This document shows positions 25,008-32,083 of a stretch of 47,660 nucleotides of DNA, piece by piece. The first letter of the stretch is position 1, and each line of letters starts with the position of its first letter. The position numbers and the translations under genes were made by a program. The notes below the pieces were generated by a model. That model worked only from the letters and a program-made list of their open reading frames with translations, ran no database searches and was not told the origin of the DNA. The DNA is from Eubacteriaceae bacterium (GTDB taxonomy: Bacteria; Bacillota; Clostridia; Lachnospirales; Lachnospiraceae): the NCBI GenBank assembly GCA_910574895.1, contig CAJTDQ010000011.1:1-47660 (forward strand), read 5' to 3'.

Positions 25008-25853
25008 TTATCTTGCTCCTTTCGATTTTGGTTTCCGTTTCCGCTTCTGGGGCTGCTTATGCTCCGTCTTTCCTGCGGGCGGTTTCTTTCCCCTGTCGGG
25101 AGATTTCTCTTTTGCAGGGGAAACGTCCGCTTCCTGCTCCTTACGGCTCTCCTTGATTTTCCGCAGTTCCTCCCTGACTGACGGCTTTTGTGCCTTAGCC
25201 ATAGTAGCCCCCTCTGCGGGCTTCCTTTGCTGCTTTGAGGTAGGCTCGGACAGAGGGGATTTTTCTGTCTTTGCCACCGAGGGGTTTGGGGCGTTTTCCT
25301 CTTTCTGCACGGGTTTTCCCATAAGGGCGTCCATGAGTTTGTCTTTCTCCGCCTTTTCCTCCACGCCGACGTCTGGCTCTGGCTGACCGTCCTTTGCATC
25401 TGCGGTCTTGGTATCTCTCGCCTTTCCTTTTTCCCCTTTCGATTTTTCCGCTTCGGTCACGATGGAAGCAGTATCTACCGACGCAAGGCTGAACCTCTCC
25501 ACGATGCGGCTGATTTTCGATGCGTCCTCGGCACGGGCAATCACATCCACCTCCGCATTGGGGTCTTTGTTCTTGCGGTCTGCCAAAACGCAGTAGAGTA
25601 CGCCGTATTTCTTCGCTTCCTGCGTGAACTTCTTCAAGTCGCCGCTCTTGACAGTAAAGACTTTTAACTCTTTCCCAGAGCGGAGCATGTTTGTGAGCCT
25701 TGCTTTGCCTTTGGTTTTCTGTTCTTCCTTTAAGATGGAATATAAGAGGATGGCGATATTCTTCGCACCCGCCCCCGTGATTTTGGCAGCAACCTCAAAT
25801 CCCTCCAAGCTCATCCTTACGATTTGCTCCGCCGCTTCGCCGCCTGTGTTCAT
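25008..25853 (-). CDS. PcfB-family protein (DUF3801)
   Basis: 281 aa. The N-terminal 125 residues match the PcfB/DUF3801 type (EQIVRMSLEGFEVAAKITGAG, AILLYSILKEEQKTKGKARL, LKVFTVKSGDLKKFTQEAKK). The remainder is a charged, probably disordered tail rich in Lys, Glu and Pro. PcfB proteins help present the relaxase to the coupling protein. It overlaps the relaxase gene by 59 nt. ATG 25853 has GGAG upstream. Confidence 0.83.
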   Translation of the reverse strand: MNTGGEAAEQIVRMSLEGFEVAAKITGAGAKNIAILLYSILKEEQKTKGKARLTNMLRSGKELKVFTVKSGDLKKFTQEAKKYGVLYCVLADRKNKDPNAEVDVIARAEDASKISRIVERFSLASVDTASIVTEAEKSKGEKGKARDTKTADAKDGQPEPDVGVEEKAEKDKLMDALMGKPVQKEENAPNPSVAKTEKSPLSEPTSKQQRKPAEGATMAKAQKPSVREELRKIKESRKEQEADVSPAKEKSPDRGKKPPAGKTEHKQPQKRKRKPKSKGAR

Positions 25854-27207
25854 GCTTCATCAGCTCCTTTCCTTTTTCTTTGTTCTCATCTGCCCGTATG
25901 ACATTTAATTTTTCCTTGAGGGTGTCGCTGCGGGCTTCGATTCCCTCGCACAATCTGACCTCCTTTCGGATTGTTTTCATGCGCCCCGTGATTTCCGACA
26001 GCCGAGCCTTGACCGCTTCTTTTTCTTCCCCGACAGATTTTCGGGATTGGGAGTAAAGCCCCTTACGCTGTTCGGTCAGCTCACTTATCTCGGATTCCAG
26101 AGAGCCTTTATAGGACAAAAGCTGCTCCGCCGTGTCGATATGGTTGCGGCAGAGCAGCCTTGTTTCGTTGGTGATGGCTTCCATCTTCATAAGGTCGTCC
26201 TTTAGGAGATAGTGAAGCCGTGCGTAATTCTGTTGTTTCTTTTTTGGCAGGATGCCGAGCTTGTAGCAGTAGTGGAGATACAGCCCACGCAAGCCGCCGA
26301 TTTTCTTGGCATCCTTTAACGTGCCTTTTACCCTTATCACTCTGACCTGCGGCTGTTCTTTGGAAAAGCTCTGGAACTTGACCGCATAGGAATTTTCCTT
26401 GATGCGTTCCGTTATCCGCTCATTGGTGTAGTCATCGCCGAGCTTATAGAGCCGCTTCGGTCTTTGCCATCCTTTTCCGATTATCGTCCAATATTTTCGG
26501 TTGGGGTCAAAATTGATGCGGTATCCCATTTCCGACAACTGGCGGTCAAAGTCTTTCAGCGTGAACGATTTTGAGATGGCTTCGTCCACCGCCTGCCGTG
26601 CCACGGTATCCCTTGTGGGTAAGCCCTGCTTCTCGGCTTGGCATAGGACATAGGGCTTCTTCCTGCCGCTTGGGTGTTCGATGACCGATAAGGAATACTC
26701 ACGACACAATTCATCCGAACGCTGGCGGAGCAGACGCAGATTCTTCTTGTTGTCGTGGTAGTGCCTGCCGTCAATATAAGAAATGGAGTTGACGACAAAG
26801 TGGTTGTGCAGGCAGTCCGTATTTAAGTGGGTTGCCACAATCACTTGGAACCTGCCGCCCCACATCTTCTCCGCCAGCTTCACGCCGACCTCATGTGCCT
26901 GCTCTGGCGTGACCTCGCCCGCTTTAAAACTCTGGAAGCCGTGATAGCAGACAATCTCGCTCTGGTCGTTCCATTGGGCTTTTGCCATCATCATCTCGTC
27001 CCTTGCGGTGGCAGGGTCGCAGTTTACGCCCGTGACGAAAAACTGATGCTCGGTCTTGTCCCCATTGGTGGCATACTTCATCACGTCGCCCATCGCCTGC
27101 AAATCCGCATCCGTGTATTTTGGGTTGGCGGTCTTTTCTGGGTTCTCCGCATAGTCGATGGGGTGGTCGAGCCTGCCCTTTACGTCCCATATCTCGCAGA
27201 CCGCCAT
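25795..27207 (-). CDS. Conjugative relaxase of the ICE (MobP-type HUH)
   Basis: Nicks the ICE oriT and pilots the strand. About 470 aa. The N-terminus MAVCEIWDVKGRLDHPIDYAENPEKT has the candidate catalytic tyrosine (Tyr19) and the MobP-like pattern. The metal-binding histidines are in VIVATHLNTDCLHNHFVVN (about 123-141). The C-terminal half is helical and coiled coil. I start at 27207, where the ATG shares its A with the stop of mobC (TGATG); the longer frame to 27270 lies inside mobC. Confidence 0.88.
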   Translation of the reverse strand: MAVCEIWDVKGRLDHPIDYAENPEKTANPKYTDADLQAMGDVMKYATNGDKTEHQFFVTGVNCDPATARDEMMMAKAQWNDQSEIVCYHGFQSFKAGEVTPEQAHEVGVKLAEKMWGGRFQVIVATHLNTDCLHNHFVVNSISYIDGRHYHDNKKNLRLLRQRSDELCREYSLSVIEHPSGRKKPYVLCQAEKQGLPTRDTVARQAVDEAISKSFTLKDFDRQLSEMGYRINFDPNRKYWTIIGKGWQRPKRLYKLGDDYTNERITERIKENSYAVKFQSFSKEQPQVRVIRVKGTLKDAKKIGGLRGLYLHYCYKLGILPKKKQQNYARLHYLLKDDLMKMEAITNETRLLCRNHIDTAEQLLSYKGSLESEISELTEQRKGLYSQSRKSVGEEKEAVKARLSEITGRMKTIRKEVRLCEGIEARSDTLKEKLNVIRADENKEKGKELMKHEHRRRSGGANRKDELGGI

Positions 27208-27539
27208 CAGCCAGACATCTTCCTCGGAACAAGGTAGCACCTGCCCACGTCCAGACGGAAATCCCGCCACCGCTTCGCTTCGTCGTAGAGCATCGGCGTG
27301 TCCACAAAGTTTAAGGCGTTCGCCTTTGCCGCAAGCTGGTTGATGCGGTTGCCGATGGCGGACAGCTCCCGCATGATTTTATAAAACTCTGGGTCTGGCT
27401 TCTCGCACAGGCGGTAGCCCATGACCATCGACTGGAGCAGGGCTTGTCTGGAGTGTCCCGACCTTTCCGCAAGGGAGCAGAGGTATTCAGCTTCTTCCTC
27501 GGTCAGTCGGAACAGTATCTGCACGTTTCGTTTCCGCAT
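27207..27539 (-). CDS. mobC: MobC-like relaxosome accessory protein
   Basis: 110 aa. A ribbon-helix-helix-type start (RKRNVQILFRLTEEEAEYLCSLAERSG) is followed by the MobC signature region ELSAIGNRINQLAAKANAL. It assists the relaxase at oriT by bending or opening DNA. It ends one base before the relaxase start and overlaps the upstream small membrane protein by 53 nt. Confidence 0.87.
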   Translation of the reverse strand: MRKRNVQILFRLTEEEAEYLCSLAERSGHSRQALLQSMVMGYRLCEKPDPEFYKIMRELSAIGNRINQLAAKANALNFVDTPMLYDEAKRWRDFRLDVGRCYLVPRKMSG

Positions 27540-27651
27540 CCAAATCCCCCTTTCCCTCGGAAAGCCTGTTAATCTGCAGCACGCACATACACGCCACGCC
27601 GACCATGCCGCCGAGCGTTGTGCCGAGGATAAAATATAAGAAATTACTCAT
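27487..27651 (-). CDS. DUF3789-like small membrane protein (54 aa)
   Basis: MSNFLYFILGTTLGGMVGVACMCVL... has one N-terminal transmembrane helix and a short charged tail. This matches the DUF3789 type found beside mobilization genes in ICEs. ATG 27651 has GGAATCCAAG upstream; the longer frame to 27687 lacks a ribosome site. Function unknown. Confidence 0.72.
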   Translation of the reverse strand: MSNFLYFILGTTLGGMVGVACMCVLQINRLSEGKGDLDAETKRADTVPTDRGRS

Positions 27652-27727
27652 TCTTGGATTCCTTTCTGTGACCGCCGTACCGCACACGGCATGGCGGCAT
27701 ACTTTAACATTGTTCTTTTAACGGGGT

Positions 27728-27749
27728 ATTAGGGGAACTGTCCCCTAAC
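27728..27749. promoter_or_regulatory. Palindrome upstream of the mob genes, candidate ICE oriT
   Basis: TTAGGGGA (27729-27736) and TCCCCTAA (27741-27748) form a perfect 8-bp stem around ACTG. It lies 80 nt upstream of the small membrane protein, mobC and relaxase genes, the normal place for an oriT. It lacks a T-run in either direction, so it is not an obvious terminator. The nick site cannot be assigned by eye. Confidence 0.35.
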
Positions 27750-27811
27750 AAGCGAATTTTGTTTCCATCGGCAGATGGATAACCAAATTCAGTGCTTGGT
27801 AAGACGTGTCT

Positions 27812-28102
27812 TTAATCCCCACCCTCATGACAGCATCCTTTACATACCGTTCTGAAGCACGGACACTCCGAACAGCAGCCGTCCTCAAAATCCTCTCCCT
27901 CGGATTCGATTTCTTCCCCTGCATCCTCCATAGGGTCGTTAATCTCGGCTTCGCCGCAGACAAAATCCTCTTGGGAAAACTTCACAAGGTCGGTATCAAA
28001 CAGGACGGTCTTTAACTTCTCCGCCGCCTGTTCGGGGCTGTCGGCATGGATGGAAACGGTCTTTGCATAGTGGGCGACAAGGGTCACTTCATAGTTTTTC
28101 AA
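27812..28102 (-). CDS. DpnD/PcfM-family protein
   Basis: 96 aa. The start MKNYEVTLVAHYAKTVSIHADSPEQAAEKL is the DpnD/PcfM type. It is followed by an acidic stretch and a cysteine-rich end (CCSECPCFRTVCKGCCHEGGD) that could bind metal. PcfM-like genes belong to Gram-positive conjugation operons, but their role is not established. It is positioned between the TOPRIM protein and the mobilization genes. Confidence 0.75.
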   Translation of the reverse strand: MKNYEVTLVAHYAKTVSIHADSPEQAAEKLKTVLFDTDLVKFSQEDFVCGEAEINDPMEDAGEEIESEGEDFEDGCCSECPCFRTVCKGCCHEGGD

Positions 28103-28175
28103 TCGGTCTTTCCTCCCTTTTGGTCTTAAATTTAATGATAGTTACGTTGTTCCTAACAGAAAAATCTTCACGCAG

Positions 28176-29165
28176 TCAGCGGGCATCCCTTCTTTCACGG
28201 CTCGGTTTCTGCCTTGCAATCCCCAGATAGGACATTAAAAAATCGTTGAAGTCCTTGCCAACTGGCGGCGGTTCATCAACGATTTGGTAGTCTTTCTGCA
28301 ATAATTCTTTCAATGCGGCGGTACATAAACGACCTGCCCTGTCCTTATCCAGATGCAGAAATATGGTCTTGATTTGTGGATTTGCTTTCAAAAAAGTCGT
28401 GAGGGCAATAGGAATTTTGCTTTCTTTCAGCTCTTTCTTCGGCTGATATACGCCCGACAACGAGAGAAGATTCTCTGCCTTATAATCCTTTCCCTCGCAT
28501 TTTAAATAGGTGGCATAGGATAATAAATCAATGGCGGCTTCAAATAAATGCACGGCATCGGTCGGGTCTTTTGCCAGAAGCCGAAACGAATACCGCTTGT
28601 CGCTGCCCGATGCGTCACGCTTGAAGTTCCCCATCGTGCCACGGCAGGCAGCATATTTTGGCGTTCCGTTCTCATCTTTCCCGATAAAAACGGCGTTGTG
28701 GTAGTCGGCACTCTCGAAAATAATCCCCTCGGCAATGCACTCTTGAATAATCTGGTAGTCAATGCCACGCCCGAAAAGATACTCTGCCACCCTGTCACAA
28801 TTTTTGTTCTTCGGCGGCAGGAGCAGCACCTTTGGCTCGTCTTTCTTCACGGCAGGGGGCGGCGGTTTCCAGTCCGCCATCGTCTGCCCCGTGAGGGTTT
28901 CCACGGCTTCCACAAATCCGTATTCCTTGACTTTCATCAGATAGTCAAGGGCAGAATAGCCGCCGAAGCCCCTCGACCACCAGTACCATTTTCCGTTGGA
29001 AATCTTTAGGCTGTCATGCTCGGCGGTACAGTAGACGTTCGTCGTGCCTTTGACTTTGACAAGGTTGCTCGGCTCATAGGCTCTAAGATAGGAGAGTAAA
29101 TCTATCTGCCTTGCCTGCTCAAGCACGTCGGGGTCAATCTGCACATAGGGTCTGTTACTTCTCAT
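28176..29165 (-). CDS. DUF3991/TOPRIM-domain protein (primase-like)
   Basis: 329 aa. The N-terminal part (about 20-90) is the DUF3991-type primase-like region (IDLLSYLRAYEPSNLVKVKG, NGKWYWWSRGFGGYSALDYL). The C-terminal part is a TOPRIM domain (HLFEAAIDLLSYATYLKC with its acidic residue, and TIFLHLDKDRAGRLC with the DxD-type metal site). It is likely to prime or process transferred DNA. It is the first gene of the conjugation operon after the AT-rich cargo. Confidence 0.85.
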   Translation of the reverse strand: MRSNRPYVQIDPDVLEQARQIDLLSYLRAYEPSNLVKVKGTTNVYCTAEHDSLKISNGKWYWWSRGFGGYSALDYLMKVKEYGFVEAVETLTGQTMADWKPPPPAVKKDEPKVLLLPPKNKNCDRVAEYLFGRGIDYQIIQECIAEGIIFESADYHNAVFIGKDENGTPKYAACRGTMGNFKRDASGSDKRYSFRLLAKDPTDAVHLFEAAIDLLSYATYLKCEGKDYKAENLLSLSGVYQPKKELKESKIPIALTTFLKANPQIKTIFLHLDKDRAGRLCTAALKELLQKDYQIVDEPPPVGKDFNDFLMSYLGIARQKPSRERRDAR

Positions 29166-29353
29166 TCAAATAAAATCACCTCCAGAAATGAATTTAGCCG
29201 AAGGATTTTCGCTAATGAAAACCTCTCGGCTATGTAATAAATTCAATATTAATTCTAATTTAAGTTGTCTGAAAACCGTAATTTATTGTTTGACAGCATT
29301 CTTTCTGTTTCAATCTACAACATTCTCTCAATTATAATGACTAAAGAAAATAT
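29166..29353. other. AT-rich intergenic region
   Basis: About 190 nt with no gene. An imperfect inverted repeat (AGCCGAAG with CTCTCGGCT, about 29193-29232) just upstream of the TOPRIM gene may be a hairpin in its leader. The remainder is AT-rich, like the adjacent cargo. Confidence 0.35.
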
Positions 29354-30076
29354 TTATTCTATTAAATTAGGATATCCTACATCTAAATCATATCCTGTAC
29401 CATCTTCATTTCGTTTTAATTCGTAATATTGAATATACTCGTTTGTCATGCTGTCCGCAAACCAGATAAAAAATGTGACTCTTTTTCCCATTTTGTATGT
29501 TTGAACATTTAGTAATATTTCTTTTTTCTGATTTACTGTAAATACTTCTTTAAAGCTTATACCAGTTAAGTTTTCTCCCGTTCCAAAAGTTAAAGTGTTT
29601 GCAAATCCGTTTCCTATATTTGTAATAGATAAATATATAGGATAAAACTCTTGTGTAGCTTTTCCCTCTACATATTTTGGCTCATCTGCGATTTGAAATT
29701 TTTTTACAGTTCCAGATGGTTTTCCCACCACTTCTACATTAAGAAATGGCTGAATACTTTGTCTTTCCTTTTTTCTATCAGCTTCACGGGTAAACTGTAT
29801 TGTATAAAAAACACCAAAAATTGCAATCGTTCCAGAAAATACACCACCAATGATGCCACCCCAGTACGATGCTAGCGACCCAATCCAAGTTGCGTTAGCA
29901 TCATTATCAATGGATAATTTGCCTATACTACATCGTATCACCTCTTCACACTTCAAGGACAATAATACAAATAAAATAGCGATAATGATACCCATTAAAA
30001 CTGGCTTTATCCATTTTTTCTTTTTGCGTTTTAATTGATTCTTTCCAAATCGCGATATATCCATTTCATTTTTCAT
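29354..30076 (-). CDS. Unknown protein with two transmembrane helices (240 aa)
   Basis: I do not recognise a named family. A basic N-terminus is followed by helix 1 (WIKPVLMGIIIAILFVLLSL, about 22-41), a loop of about 25 residues, and helix 2 (YWGGIIGGVFSGTIAIFGVFYTI, about 71-93). A cytoplasmic beta-rich domain follows, with repeated FxLxNIGNG-type strands (YLSITNIGNGFANTL). Such proteins occur scattered in Firmicute accessory islands. It is much more AT-rich than the ICE genes on either side, so it is cargo. The gene is preceded by GGCGG about 9 nt before the ATG. Confidence 0.7.
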   Translation of the reverse strand: MKNEMDISRFGKNQLKRKKKKWIKPVLMGIIIAILFVLLSLKCEEVIRCSIGKLSIDNDANATWIGSLASYWGGIIGGVFSGTIAIFGVFYTIQFTREADRKKERQSIQPFLNVEVVGKPSGTVKKFQIADEPKYVEGKATQEFYPIYLSITNIGNGFANTLTFGTGENLTGISFKEVFTVNQKKEILLNVQTYKMGKRVTFFIWFADSMTNEYIQYYELKRNEDGTGYDLDVGYPNLIE

Positions 30077-30149
30077 TTACTCAACCGCCTTTTCAAATGC
30101 CACCGTCTGCTCCTTCATAGAAATCTTCTTAATCAATTTTTACCGTTTA

Positions 30150-30665
30150 TTATTTTATCATTTTAATAATTTTCTCTGCGACACTATCTATATTCATATC
30201 TGATGTATCTATTCTAACTGCATCAGAATAATGATTTTTCAAATATATAGTTGCAGTTTGAAAATACGTTTTTGCTAAATCCACATCTCTATTTTCTTGG
30301 TTTTCTATACGTTGATACAAAATCTTTTCTGATGCAGTTAAGATAAAATGATAGCATTCAACATCTACAAAAGTATTTACAAGTTTCTGATTACAATAAT
30401 CATTAATCAATGCAATCGGAACAATTATATAATCATAATCTCCGCCTTGTATCAAAGTCAATATTTTATTTCTAAGTGCATCAATCAAATATCTTTTCGC
30501 TTCAGGATACCTTTCTCCAAAAAAATCAGAAATAGAATTTGGTTTATATTCCTTTTGCAAAGCATCAAACTCAAGTAAACACATATTATTAATTCTTTTA
30601 GCAATTACATTGGCAACAGCAGTCTTTCCACTCCCAAAAGTTCCATCTATCCATATTATTTTCAT
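30150..30665 (-). CDS. P-loop kinase/TmrB-like protein (171 aa)
   Basis: The N-terminus IIWIDGTFGSGKTAVANVIAKR is a Walker A P-loop of the AAA/nucleoside-kinase-like type seen in TmrB-like proteins (tunicamycin resistance in Bacillus) and small nucleotide kinases. The remainder has ERIxxQENRDVDLAK-like lid residues. The substrate is unknown. TmrB itself is longer and membrane-attached, so the resemblance is only partial. AT-rich, in a cargo pair with the 240-aa membrane protein. Confidence 0.7.
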   Translation of the reverse strand: MKIIWIDGTFGSGKTAVANVIAKRINNMCLLEFDALQKEYKPNSISDFFGERYPEAKRYLIDALRNKILTLIQGGDYDYIIVPIALINDYCNQKLVNTFVDVECYHFILTASEKILYQRIENQENRDVDLAKTYFQTATIYLKNHYSDAVRIDTSDMNIDSVAEKIIKMIK

Positions 30666-30779
30666 ATTCTCACCTGCAACTTCTTATTTATTGCTCTTAT
30701 TGTACATCCAGATTATGAATTTTTCAAGCCAGTCAAGCTATTGCATTTCTGCTCCATAGAAATATTATTCCTTTTAAGC

Positions 30780-30822
30780 TATATAAAAAGACGGCATCAA
30801 CACTCACGCCAATACCGCCTTT
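30780..30822 (-). terminator. Intrinsic terminator after the DUF6664-like gene
   Basis: On the minus strand GGCGGTAT (30812-30819) pairs with ATGCCGTC (30790-30797), with two G-U pairs, and is followed by TTTTTATA. It lies just downstream of the gene ending at 30838 and separates the helicase transcript from the AT-rich cargo. Confidence 0.65.
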
Positions 30823-30837
30823 TTCTCGGTCAGTCCG

Positions 30838-31167
30838 TTATAAAATCCCTGCCTTTTTCAGATACCCCACGCTGTCATAGCAGCCACGGAAGTAGACCGA
30901 CTGCATCTCCATGTCTGTAAGTTTGTTCCTAAGCTCCATCACTTTAATCAGTGCGGCACATTCTTCCTCGGTCAGTTCCGCCGCTGTTTCCGTGTCAAAC
31001 ACGCCTAAGACTTTCGGATGTTTCTCATATAAGCCCTCAATCTCGGCTCTTATGGCACGGTATTCCTCATTTTCTTTGGACAGTTTTGCGATGACAGAGC
31101 CGAGATATTCATTAAAAACATTGTCATGAACATCTACAAAAGTTTCAAATCTGAACGCATCAGACAT
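30838..31167 (-). CDS. DUF6664-like small conserved ICE protein (109 aa)
   Basis: MSDAFRFETFVDVHDNVFNEYLG..., a helical acidic protein (VIAKLSKENEEYRAIRAEIEGLYEKHP; TAAELTEEECAALIKVMELRN). I recognise it as the DUF6664 type that sits next to the giant helicase gene in Tn1549-like ICEs. Function unknown. It follows the end of the helicase gene by 79 nt and is followed by a good terminator. Confidence 0.72.
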   Translation of the reverse strand: MSDAFRFETFVDVHDNVFNEYLGSVIAKLSKENEEYRAIRAEIEGLYEKHPKVLGVFDTETAAELTEEECAALIKVMELRNKLTDMEMQSVYFRGCYDSVGYLKKAGIL

Positions 31168-31246
31168 TCTTCCTCACCTCCGATTTTTTCTAATCGTCCT
31201 TTATTATACTGCCCAGAAATACTCAATACAAATGTGCAAACTGGAT

Positions 31247-32083
31247 TTAACGCTCCCTGTCCGCACTTTTTTTCTCTGGCTGCTCATCGTTCTGCTCTGG
31301 CTCATCGTCAATAACAGTCTTGTCTTTTTCATTCAGATTCAGTTCGATATTGAGGGCGTTCAGCCGTTCCGTCTTTTCTTTCAGCTCATTTTCAAAGGCA
31401 AACGGCTTCTTCACTTCCTCTTTTGCGGTTTCAAGCTGTGCGGTGGTTTCCTCCTTTCTGGTCTTGGCGGCTTCCAGTCTTGCGGGAAGTTTGGCAATCT
31501 CATTCTCAATTCTCGTTAAATTGCCGAGGGCATCCGTTCCTAAATCCACTTTGTATTTCCTCATTCCGCATAAATTTAAGCAGTAGTGGGCATTGACCGT
31601 ATCATAGAAAACCTCCATCTGGAAGCCACGGTAGCTGCCGATTTGTATCGGCTGTGACAGCGGGTTTTCCTTGCAGATGGCAAGGAGCATTTCGCCTGCG
31701 TCCGCTTTTTCTTTGTAGGTCACGCCGTTTAAGGTCATCGGGCAGAATTTATCCTCGCCCTGCGGCATATGCTGGCTTGCAATCTTGGCATCATTTCCAT
31801 ATCCTACAATGCGTTCCCCATACTCCTTAATCTCCTGCGGGTAGTGCTTCAGTATCCTGTCCTCAAGGTCGTAATGCTCGGAAAGGTAGCTCTGCTTCAA
31901 GACTTTCAGCTTCGCCACCTGCATATCCAAATCCATTTTTTCCTTAAAGCGTTCATCGCCCGTGGCAAGCATTTTCACCTCCGCAAAAGAGAGGGCGACC
32001 TCGTCCACGTCCTCGGCAGAACGCACGGGGCTTTTGCTCGTCATTATCTGGGAGATGAATTTCTGCTTTCCCTCGACAAGCTG
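31247..32083 (-). pseudogene. Giant SNF2-type helicase, C-terminal exon after the intron
   Basis: 279 in-frame codons beginning QLVEGKQKFISQIMTSKSPVRSAEDVDEVALSFAE, the well-known end of the SNF2 helicase core of Tn1549-like giant proteins, and ending in a coiled-coil tail (EKTERLNALNIELNLNE). The codon before QLV is split off by the intron. Correct splicing joins it to the exon at 34439-34541 in the same frame. It has no own start and would be made only if the intron splices and the inner element is removed. Confidence 0.88.
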
